NCBI GenBank assembly: GCA_009801015.1
Contig: VHZZ01001168.1
Span: forward strand, 18,157-41,260
Reading direction: 5' to 3'
Source: Silene noctiflora
Lineage: Eukaryota > Streptophyta > Magnoliopsida > Caryophyllales > Caryophyllaceae
Length of the DNA stretch: 23,104 nucleotides
The translations under genes were made by a program, and so were the position numbers. The first letter of the stretch is position 1. The number at the start of each line of letters is the position of its first letter. The notes under the pieces were generated by a model. The model was not told the DNA's origin. It was given only the letters and a program-made list of their open reading frames with translations, and did no database searches. Positions 7,729 to 16,137 of the stretch are shown here, one piece after another.

Positions 7729-10700
7729 GCTCAATTTCTAGTCCTGACTCTTGGTTTTTAGGCTTACGACAGACGCAGTCAGGATAGGGGTTTGCGTAGA
7801 AATGTTCCTCGACTCTAGGTGACTCTCCTGGTTCTCTTTCGTAGGGTGCTCCTAGACGATTTGTGTGCAAAGTTTTAACTTCAGTTGAGAAATCTTCCCA
7901 AGATATCATCCCTTCATCTAGCTCGTCGACAAGTCTAACAAAATTTTGCCTGCAAATAACGCAAGTAACCAATTTAGCATCGCATTCATGTCTATTAGGA
8001 GTACTCAGTATATATAAAAAACATGTTAAACCCGAAAGAAGAAGAACGGACCTATCAGGATTGATAGTCTTCCTAAAGCCCTCAAAACGTCGATGGCCCT
8101 GCACGGCCTTAGCCATATTCCCATCATAAGTGTAAACAAAAACATCGCTTTGAAGAGCAACGATATAATCCAATGCAGCAAGGCGGTTGGAGTAATTCTT
8201 AAAGGGCTCCAACTCTTCTTCAGTAGCCAAGGTTGAGTGGGTATAAACATTGGGGTACTCGGAAAGGAAGGCATCCATGCTATTTTTACCATAGCTCTCT
8301 CCCGCGACAATGTAAATTGTTGTCGAGGAAGGGTAGTCCATGGCTTTAAGAAACAAAGCCGCTTCCCTAGGAGTCATTGGGCATCCACCCTGTAGTCTTC
8401 GCTCTTTACTATCGATCTCTTTTTCTTTCCAGTGTTGTGTATTATATCTCATCGTTTGAAGTTCAACTGCCTCGCCCTTCGTCAAGTTGTGGTTGCAGCC
8501 TGTGAATGCTAGCATATCCTTCTCGTATCTATAACGCACAGGTAATAATCAATCAAAATTAGTTATTAACATAGGATAATTCCTCAATCCCAGTGAATAG
8601 TTTACTTTTGTGCTTTATTTGTGAGGGGAAAATAAAACAAATGTAAACTATTGACTTGAACGGAGACAATACAAGCAAATGTAGGTATAGACCAGTACCT
8701 CAAATGTAAGGCAATATAGTGATCAGCGTAACCCTTTAGCCTATCGACTAATGTGGCACCCAATCGTTCAATCTCAGGTGTGTATCGGAGAGCCTCATAA
8801 TTAGCAAGACAGCGGATTTTTTGTAGTTTGATATCAAGGCCATTGTTGGCAAGACGAGAGTCAGAGTGAGTGAAGTACATCACTTTTACGCGTCTTAATC
8901 TTGTAATCAACTTTCTGTAGTACGATGCCTGCCAGGTCGAGTTTAATATTAGATACATCTGTACTAAGATAGTAAGATTGCAGTATGGTAGCTGATTTAA
9001 ATGTATACATTACCGGTGACCAGGAGATGGGGGCGAGTTTGTCTCGCTTCACACGTCGATATTCAGGAGGTAAGGAATCAACTATCTCAACATCGTATTT
9101 CAATGTTTCAATGAAGTGTTTCCAATCAAAAATGTCTTTGAAATCGCTGCAAGAACAGAAATTGCTAACATGTTAAGACGGATATTGCCATTTTATAACG
9201 ATATATGCAGTCTATTAAAATAACATCTCTTGTTCTACAGGGGAGTGTGAAAATCAGTACTCGTGAGTGTAACAAACGATGTCTTACCTCCGGTCAGTCC
9301 AAAACGACTCATGATCCAACGAAGGAAGAACCAAGGTTGCATTCATAATATGAGCTATCGCGACCATGTCACATATCTGAAATTACGAATTATTCAAGTT
9401 AATTAGTTAAATTCAGGGCCAAGGGTGTTTTTTCTTTCGAGTTTGAGTTGAAATGGGATAAATATTAATGTTGTTCTTACGCCTGTACGCATCTGATTCA
9501 AGCCACCATTTGCATGGACCTGTAAGTAACCATTTCTCCCTCTTACTCTGCCTGCAATTTGTACAAATAAAAGGGATCAAGAGTTTGTTATGAATAATTA
9601 TATACTGTACCAACTTAAGACGATCTTATTCTATAATTCAACTGTAAACGAACAAGTCTATTGGTTTCGGTGTCAATTGAAAGAATACTACTTACGGTCC
9701 GGATAATTGCTTTTGGAGATACATTTGTACAAGTTTTCACTATTTGGTTTCTTCCAAATTTCTGGATTCTGCACAAATATTAAAAAAATAAAGAAGAAAC
9801 AAAAATTAATTAGTTTAATCGGTGGTGAAACGAGAGGTTTGTAGCAGATTATCTCTATGAACAATGGAAAAATAATTTTTCTAGTTCAAATTATTGATCT
9901 TTATTAAAATATGCTCCTAAATAATAAATTCACAAGTGTAATTACATTTCTACCATTTTAATTAGACTTTTTTTTATTGAACTTTGGAGATACTCATCCA
10001 CCCCTGTGTCTCGACCTGCTAAAACTGACTCGACCTAAATAACACGATCTGTACCCGACACGACATAGGAATTAAGAACCTGAGAATGACCCGAGCTAGA
10101 ATTGACCCGATCAATATGACCTGACCCAAATTTCTATGGCTGCACAAAATCCATTATCCCGTGATTATATAACAAACATGAAATGATCCAACTCGCGAAT
10201 CCAATATGGTTAACCCGTTTGCCAGGTTTACAGATACAAACCCTTTCATGTGCGCAAGCATATCTTTAGAAAAAGACAAAATTAAATGGAGAATAGAATG
10301 AGTCAAGAATAATACATTTTAATTTATTTTCTAAATTAAGAAAGGGAATAATCAACAATTACAAGTACGAAAATAAGCAACATTATGTCGTTGTAGGTGT
10401 ATTATGTAGTCGGTGATGTTCATTTTCTTTGCCGAATATTTGTATGAACAAAGCGTTTTGCTTGTGACAGAAACTATCCGTCATAAGCTGAAAACGGATA
10501 GTGTTCTTTTCATAATATGGCAAGTGGGAAGATAGGTGGAGGAAAAATGGAGCATTTCGTGATTGGTGTCACTTGCATATTGTAAGAGGGGCACTATTCA
10601 TTTTTAGTTTATGACGGATAGCGTCCGAATTTGTGTTGTATAAAGAATCCAAAGCAATTATAAGTCTAACATGTTTTCATTCAAACTTATAGCAACGTGC

Positions 10701-13306
10701 ATCCAATCACTTATTTTATTTTTAATTGGTTTATTGTTTTGACACCGTGTCATGAAGTGAAATGAGGTGGAAAAAGACAAAAGAATGTCGTCCAAATAAT
10801 ATGAATTTAATATTAGAAATACTTTAATTTATGATTGAAAATTTTGGTGGGATATATTAGTCATGTTCTATAACTAAAAGATCTCGAAAAAAATGAAAAA
10901 AAGAAAAACTACAATTTTTACTAAAAATAGGTTTCATCATAGTTCAACACGAAACATAATATGTGGTCCCGGACTTTAATAGGTTATATATACAGAGACA
11001 ATAATGTAATTCAGAGTAGTAATAATGTAAAAAGAAAAAGTTTCATCCATGTAATAATTTTTTATTTAATCTATTGATTAACAAAATAAGGAGTTTCTTT
11101 ATATAAAACCAGTTTCTAAAGAAAAAAAAACTAATTTCATCCATATAAAAAAACTTTACAATTAAAGAAGAGTAAGAAGTTTGGTGTGATCAGATAATGC
11201 ATAAAGAAACAGGTGGTATTCTATTATACCAACGTCATTCTGACATTTCCTAAACTATTCTGTGTCCTTACTTAAAGATTCTTATACCGAATTACCGATT
11301 CATCAATGTTTGGATAGGTTAATATCGAGTCGAGTGAGGTCAAGATGACACTAACACTTTAACACACATACTCAATTACTCAAGTCATCATGACTTGTTA
11401 CAACTTACACGAGGTCAAGATGAATTAAATCTTGATTAATACTTGAGTTGACTAATCCCAACATTTTTACTATATACTCCCTCCCTCTCGGTCGATTATT
11501 GTCCTTTGATTTTGGCACAAAGACCAATTCAAGGAAAGAGGAGAGTGCTAATTACAAGATGACAAGTGGACCAAATTGAGTGTAAACGATCAAATTACTC
11601 ATCAAATGCAATTCTAAAATAAAAAGGACAACAATTGACTGAGACACGCAAATGAGCGGGATGGAGGTAGTAGTAAGAAGCGTTTGGTAAAGTAGCAATT
11701 TCACAAAATTAATCCTCAGGTCGGTCAATGCATAAGCGTATTAAGATGCTGAAAACGCGATTTCAACCCCTTTTGTCCGATGACTAAATCTTATAAGTTA
11801 AAATACAACGTGGATATCCACAACTTCTCAACTTATATGCATAATTGTATACGTATGTTTTTCTTAAAATATCGTCCAACTTGTCACTAATTTCATACTT
11901 GAAACAATAATACTAGACAATTAATTAATTAAATCAAAAAAATTAATAATACTCGTTCCAATTATCATGCACTCAGGTATACTATTTTAAATAATTGAAG
12001 AATTTATATCATCAAAATTTAGAAAAAAAAAAAAGAAGAAGTGTGACACGATAAATTACCTTCATAAAAACTTTATAGAGACGGTCTCTCAGACCTTTCA
12101 CATGATAAGACAAGGGAGTTAATACTTATATTTATTTTCCATGTTATGTCTCCCACTAATTTAGTGGGAGACGGTCTCTCACGAGACCTACTGAATTACC
12201 TTTGATCATAAATTACGTGGTTAAATATTAAATTATTTCAACATGCACTTTTTGTACCCGGTTTAGTTAATTGCAAAAAAAAAAAAAAAAAAAAAAGTAA
12301 AATTTAATACATAGGTCATCGAAAAAATTCTTACATATACACGCCATTCCGATATAATAATCTTATTTTCCGACCAATAAGAACCATACTAACCACTTAC
12401 CACTTGCACTTTGTTATTGTGTTTTTACGTTTACGTGAAAAGTTCCCCGATACTTATCTAACCAAAAAAAAAACCTCGAACAACTTGAAACATTCAATTA
12501 TTTGGATTATAAATTCTGAAAAAAAAAAATGAAGCTTTATGAACCTTTAACTAAAAAAAGTCATAATTTTAATCTGAATTGTAATGTTACCCATTTATTA
12601 TAGACGAGTAAATACCGTTTTATCTAAAAAAATGTAAACCAAATAAATGAAATTTAACAAAAAACATACGTACCATTAATTTATCGTCAAGAAGGTGCTT
12701 CGTGCCAACAACATTCTCACGTTTATCTTCATTAGACTCAGAAACAACATTCTCAACAAAATTCGTACCCCCTACGTGCAATATCAACCCACCATTATCG
12801 CCGCCACCACCACTGTCACCGCCACCACCGTTATTATTTCCGTCTCCTTCGACGACATTACTATCGACTTTAACGATATTAACACTTTCTTGTGTCTTAC
12901 GATGTATATCAATCAAATGAGTACCCAACAACGACACCTTAACAAAAACCGCCACGATTATAAAAAATAAAAACAAAGTCAAAATCCGACGGCCGACATT
13001 TTTCCCCGATCGTAATCGTTGAAAAATCTCGGCCGTATGTAAAACTACAATACCAAAAATTGACACCCATGTCTCGGGTAAACACAATATCCTACGTCGT
13101 ACGTGTTTTAACATTCCTTGTAGTTTGTGTTTGTTGTTTTGAATTTGACCATCGCCGCAGAATGCTGCAGCGATGGCCTGATCATCCTCACCATTTAAAT
13201 CCAACATGTCACAGTTTGTATCTAATATAACATCCCCAATTCTCCGCCTTGCGGTGGTTGATAACCCAGGACTCCCACCGCTCCCACCACCACCACCACC
13301 TGTCAT
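7691..13306 (-). CDS. O-fucosyltransferase family protein (GT106-like), 8 exons, 654 aa
   Basis: Plant DUF246/O-fucosyltransferase-like proteins are Golgi type II membrane glycosyltransferases; some members act on cell-wall pectin. Coding exons (minus strand): 13306-12674, 9768-9696, 9551-9481, 9376-9288, 9146-9014, 8928-8699, 8528-8052, 7949-7691; all introns are GT-AG and the total of 1965 nt stays in frame. Visible parts: a Gly-rich cytosolic N-terminus, a membrane anchor at about 108-127 ([15 protein letters not shown]), a Gly/Asn/Asp-rich stem, then [12 protein letters not shown] (about 248-259), [25 protein letters not shown] (352-362), [11 protein letters not shown] with the conserved Arg410, [22 protein letters not shown] and [17 protein letters not shown] (545-561). 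I start at the ATG at 13306; the codon before it is TTG. Intron 1 is about 2.9 kb and carries three MITEs; the others are short. The C-terminal tail lies in a tandem duplication. The acceptor substrate cannot be read from the sequence. Confidence 0.93.
10449..10635. mobile_element. Mutator-like MITE, copy A, 187 bp
   Basis: The ends are CAAAGCGTTTTGCTTGTGAC and AATTTGTG, matching copy B at 22385-22581 over the whole length at roughly 80 percent by eye. The flanks TTGTATGAA (10440-10448) and TTGTATAAA (10636-10644) agree at 8 of 9 bases, a slightly decayed 9 bp target duplication. Compared with copy B, about 11 bp (GTCTTCAATGACA region) are missing near the right end. It sits in intron 1 of the O-fucosyltransferase-like gene. 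Confidence 0.85.
11477..11670. mobile_element. Stowaway-type MITE, 194 bp, in intron 1
   Basis: The ends CTCCCTCCCTCTCGGTCGAT and, reverse complemented, CTACCTCCATCCCGCTCATT are the classic Stowaway form, flanked by TA on both sides (11475-11476, 11671-11672). Internal phrases TTTTGGCACAA, AAGGAAAGAGGAGA and CAAATTGAGTGT are shared with the element at 14102-14292, which lies in the opposite orientation. Confidence 0.9.
12063..12193. mobile_element. Short TIR element (131 bp) with exact 9 bp target duplication
   Basis: The segment is bordered by identical 9 bp flanks AATTACCTT (12054-12062 and 12194-12202). The left part contains AGAGACGGTCTCTCAGACC and the right part GGGAGACGGTCTCTCACGAG, forming an imperfect inverted arrangement around near-palindromic GAGACGGTCTC. 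The 9 bp duplication suggests a Mutator-like non-autonomous element. A degenerate second copy of its right half lies at 13991-14031. Confidence 0.6.
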
Positions 13307-14101
13307 CAAAACAAGGTCCGCTGAATGCTGATCACCAATTGGTTTTACGATGCAGCGTAAAATTTTGTAAAAACAAGGTTGTGCTGGTAATAATAAAGTT
13401 TATTATATTATTATGTAAGGATTATATAGGATAGAAATTATAATAAGTTAGGATGTAATTAAATTTCTTTGATTAGAATGAAGAAAAGATAGAAAAGAAG
13501 CAGAATTGTGGGATAAATAGGAAGGTGTTTTAATTGTGTTTTGTTATTAATGAATTAATTACCTTTTTTGTGTTTTTAATGTTTTTTTTTTTTTTTTTTT
13601 TTTTGAAGGGAGAAAGGGAGGGGAAAGAAGGGAAAGAGGTGGGGAATTTGATTAAATGAATAATGATGATTATTATGTTGTATTGTGTATGTGTTTGTGG
13701 CTTAAGTAATTTGCTAAAGTTGTGGATTTGACTTTTGGAAAAATAATAGACTTGTTAAAAGGTCTTTTTCATCCAACAAGCCGGCATCAACTTTGGTATA
13801 CAACCAAAATTGAAGGTGAGAGCATCTATGATGGTTAACTTTTTGATGGGTATAATCTTATATAAATATCTTGGGGAAGGATATAATTTGCCGTAAACAG
13901 GTATGAATTACGGTTATAAAGTTACTTTAAATTTAAATCACTATTAATAATAAAAAAGTAACGAAGTAATATGGTACGGGAGACTCAGTGGTCTCCCACT
14001 AACATTAGTGAGAGATGAGGATCGAGACCTATAATCTTATAATTCATGAAATTTTTATCTTAAATACAAATTTCATTAATCCCTTCGTACCGAAAAAAAT
14101 A
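13307..14101. promoter_or_regulatory. Upstream region of the O-fucosyltransferase-like gene
   Basis: On the minus strand a TATA-like CCTATATAAT lies at 13421-13430, about 115 bp before the start codon, giving a leader without an obvious intron. Further up, 13600-13645 is a long CT-rich patch on the minus strand next to a poly-T run on the plus strand (about 13578-13600). Either could mark the true transcription start; I cannot decide between them. No gene is seen in this stretch. Confidence 0.4.
13991..14031. repeat. Relic of the 12063-12193 element family
   Basis: TCTCCCACTAACATTAGTG and GAGACCTA here match TCTCCCACTAATTTAGTG and GAGACCTA in the right half of the element at 12063-12193. The rest of the copy is too degenerate to delimit and no target duplication was found. 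Confidence 0.5.
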
Positions 14102-14292
14102 CTCCCTTTATTCCGGTCATTTGTTGTCCTATTCCATTTTAGGGTTTCTCGGTCAATTATTGTCCTTACTATTTTAAAAATGAATCTGATGAACAATTTG
14201 ATCATTCACACTCAATTTTGGATTGATCATCTCCTCTTTCCTTGATCATTGTGCCAAAACGAAAGGACGACAATTGACGGTGACGGATGGAG
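14102..14292. mobile_element. Stowaway-type MITE, 191 bp, same family as 11477-11670 but inverted
   Basis: The left end CTCCCTTTATTCCGGTCATT and the reverse complement of the right end CTCCATCCGTCACCGTCAAT form the terminal repeats, with TA on both sides (14100-14101, 14293-14294). Read on the minus strand the interior carries TTTTGGCACAATGATCAAGG, GGAAAGAGGAGA and AAATTGAGTGTGAATGATC, matching the plus strand of the intron copy. It lies between the divergent O-fucosyltransferase-like and MIZ1-like genes. Confidence 0.9.
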
Positions 14293-14896
14293 TATCAAGT
14301 TTAACATAGTACAGACGTACACCATGGCCACACTGATTAAAATCAGGGGCAAACCCAACCCACTTTTATGTGGGCTTCAGCCCAATTGCCAAGAATATGC
14401 ATCTATGACTTTATGAGGTCCAATTTTCTATTCTTTTTTTCCCCCAAAACTTTCAGATCTTTTCCAAAATAATTAGCTATAAATCTATAATTATCGTCTT
14501 ATCTTTTTTGCGATCCAAATTTTTACGAAAAATAAGCCAAGAAAGATTGCTATCTAAAATTTCATTTATAGCTCTGCTAATACAAACGGTTAAGTAATTT
14601 ACACAAATATTATCGTACATCTATAAGCAATTTAGCCTAGATACGTTCAATTCCTGATTCCGATCAAAATGAACGTAAAATATTCTTGCTCAAGATTTAC
14701 TTGACATCAAGGGTCAATGATAACACTCCGTAAAAAAAGTTAAACCACAATTATAACAACTTGGTTTTCACCTCTCTTCTTTCAGCCCATCGATTATTGT
14801 AGATGCATTTACAGTAACTTTTTTTTTTTACCCCTTCCCCTTTCACCAACAATCTCCCATTGTTGGTTGTTCATTAATAAAAAAAAATCCCCATCA
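14293..14896. other. Upstream region of the MIZ1-like gene
   Basis: AT-rich sequence without a conserved coding frame. TATA-like CTATAAATCTATA occurs near 14478-14490, rather far from the start codon; nearer the gene a poly-T run and pyrimidine-rich CCCCTTCCCCTTTC (about 14831-14844) are present. Which of these sets transcription is unclear. A perfect 10 bp inverted repeat lies at 14853-14862 and 14895-14904. Confidence 0.4.
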
Positions 14897-15040
14897 ATGG
14901 GAGAACAACAACAACAAGAAGATACAAACACCACCATTACAAATGCATCTACACCGATCCGATGTCGTACAATCAACAATCAAGCCTCAAGTTTCCTTAA
15001 TCCAACCCTCACAAAAGAAAAAACACCAGTACCGTTCTAG
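14897..15040 (+). other. Overlapping ORF (47 codons) ahead of and out of frame with the MIZ1-like CDS
   Basis: An ATG at 14897 in a strong context (ATCAATGG) opens a frame that begins MGEQQQQEDTNTTITNAS and runs to TAG at 15038-15040, overlapping the first 32 codons of the MIZ1-like gene in a different frame. Its Q/T/N-rich start resembles the disordered N-terminus of a typical plant protein. It may be the original beginning of the MIZ1-like protein put out of frame by one base, or a repressive upstream ORF. Confidence 0.55.
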
Positions 15041-15635
15041 ACCGTTACGAGTTTTACGGTCGATTTTCCGATCATTTCCTATTATTTCTCCTTCATGCAA
15101 GTTTCCTGAGATAGCTCAAGGAGGGCTTTTAGGGAGCAAGATAACATGCACGTTATTCGGGTATCGAAAAGGACGTGTTAGTCTTTCCATGCAGGAAAAC
15201 CCTAAATGTCTTCCTACGTTAGTTATTGAACTTGCCATGCAGACTAACGTGTTGCAGAAGGAAATGAGTTTAGGTATGGTAAGGATAGCCTTAGAATGCG
15301 AAAAAAATGTAGAAAAAATTCATAAAATACGGCTTTTAGACGAACCGATTTGGACAATGTATTGTAATGGAAAGAAGATGGGTTATGGTATTAAAAGGGA
15401 AGCCATGGATGATGATTTGAATGTTATGGAGCTTCTTAAAGCGATTTCTATGGGTGCCGGAGTTTTACCCGGAAAATCGGAAATTGAAGGATGTGATGGT
15501 GAACTTGCTTATATAAGAGCTCATTTTGAACATGTTGTGGGATCTAAGGATTCTGAAACATTGTATATGTTGAGTCCTGATGCTAATGCTAATGTTGATG
15601 GCCCTGAATTGAGTATATTCTTTGTGAGGCTTTGA
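14943..15635 (+). CDS. MIZ1 / DUF617 family protein, intronless, 230 aa
   Basis: The protein belongs to the plant-specific DUF617 family named after MIZU-KUSSEI 1, which is needed for root hydrotropism in Arabidopsis; the biochemical activity is unknown. The DUF617 domain runs from about 63 to 230: ITCTLFGYRKGRVSLSMQ (67-84), LVIELAMQTNVLQKEMSLGMVRIALE in outline (93-118), the PIWTMYCNGKKMGYG block (135-149), ISMGAGVLP (168-176), GELAYIRAHFEHVVGSKDSE (186-205), MLSPD and PELSIFFVRL at the C-terminus. The N-terminal 60 residues are basic and variable as usual (RSRPLRVLRSIFRSFPIIS). The start is uncertain: the ATG at 14943 is the first in this frame, but an upstream ATG at 14897 opens an overlapping frame (see separate entry) that could have supplied the original N-terminus. 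Being a member of a multi-gene family, it need not be the orthologue of MIZ1 itself. Confidence 0.9.
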   Translation: MHLHRSDVVQSTIKPQVSLIQPSQKKKHQYRSRPLRVLRSIFRSFPIISPSCKFPEIAQGGLLGSKITCTLFGYRKGRVSLSMQENPKCLPTLVIELAMQTNVLQKEMSLGMVRIALECEKNVEKIHKIRLLDEPIWTMYCNGKKMGYGIKREAMDDDLNVMELLKAISMGAGVLPGKSEIEGCDGELAYIRAHFEHVVGSKDSETLYMLSPDANANVDGPELSIFFVRL

Positions 15636-15637
15636 GA

Positions 15638-15729
15638 AGACCGTCTTAGGTATGAAACGGATCCAAATACTAACCAGGTATAGCTGTATAGGGTTAGTTT
15701 AAATCCGTTTCATGCTTACAACCGTCTGA
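15638..15729 (+). repeat. Imperfect inverted repeat (hairpin) right after the MIZ1-like stop codon
   Basis: Arms at 15638-15675 and 15692-15729 share, in inverted orientation, AGAC(C/G)GT, ATGAAACGGAT and CTAACC, with a loop of about 16 nt. It starts two bases after the stop codon and would fold in the 3' UTR. It looks like a very short MITE, but no clear target duplication is seen. Confidence 0.7.
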
Positions 15730-16137
15730 AATAAGAATTGTATTGAGCAAAATGTTGGATGTGTGGAGTCATAAAGTTAATGTATGTAGGTGATAGTTGT
15801 ATCAATGGAATGTGTACATTATGTTAGTATGATTATTGTTTCGATGTCGAAAATATAGGTATACGACTCTGTATATCCGACTCACTCGTCCAGCCCCTGC
15901 ATGCTGTGCAATTTTCGGATCGCTTGAGGCACTGGGAAATAATGTATGGTTTTGGATGATGATATACAAAATGCCTTCATCGGTTTATTTAAAATTTACA
16001 AAAAAAATCAATAGGAATATATACTAGTGTATGTTCAGTAAAATAGCAACATGTTATTACAAACAGTAGACCATATGTATTAATCCACACCCAAGCTAAG
16101 AAGACCGAAATATATGGTTTTAGCCGAACATAAGAAA
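15730..16137. other. Convergent 3' region between the MIZ1-like and SSUH2-like genes
   Basis: This stretch should hold the remaining 3' UTRs and poly(A) sites of both genes. No conserved coding frame or element was recognised. Confidence 0.5.

Larger units (their letters stand above)
9781..12660. other. Large first intron of the O-fucosyltransferase-like gene, MITE-rich
   Basis: The intron (12673 to 9769) is far longer than the other introns of this gene. It holds a Mutator-type MITE (10449-10635), a Stowaway MITE (11477-11670), a short TIR element (12063-12193), a 22 bp poly-A tract near 12275-12296 and degenerate GACCCG-type sequence at 10010-10140. No independent coding frame or RNA gene is apparent in it. 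Confidence 0.7.

Noticed and set aside
10010-10150. hAT element suggested by ACTCATCCACCCCTG and GACCCGA repeats
   Set aside because: The orientation of the end-like motif relative to the repeat-rich body is wrong for the family, and no 8 bp duplication was found.
12695-12970. Plus-strand frames opposite exon 1 of the O-fucosyltransferase-like gene
   Set aside because: Their low-complexity Thr/Pro/Ser content is the antisense of the Gly-rich stem coding sequence; they are shadows.
6239-15635. A functional cluster linking the SOUL, O-fucosyltransferase-like and MIZ1-like genes
   Set aside because: The families act in unrelated processes, orientation alternates and there are no shared regulatory sequences; neighbourhood appears incidental.
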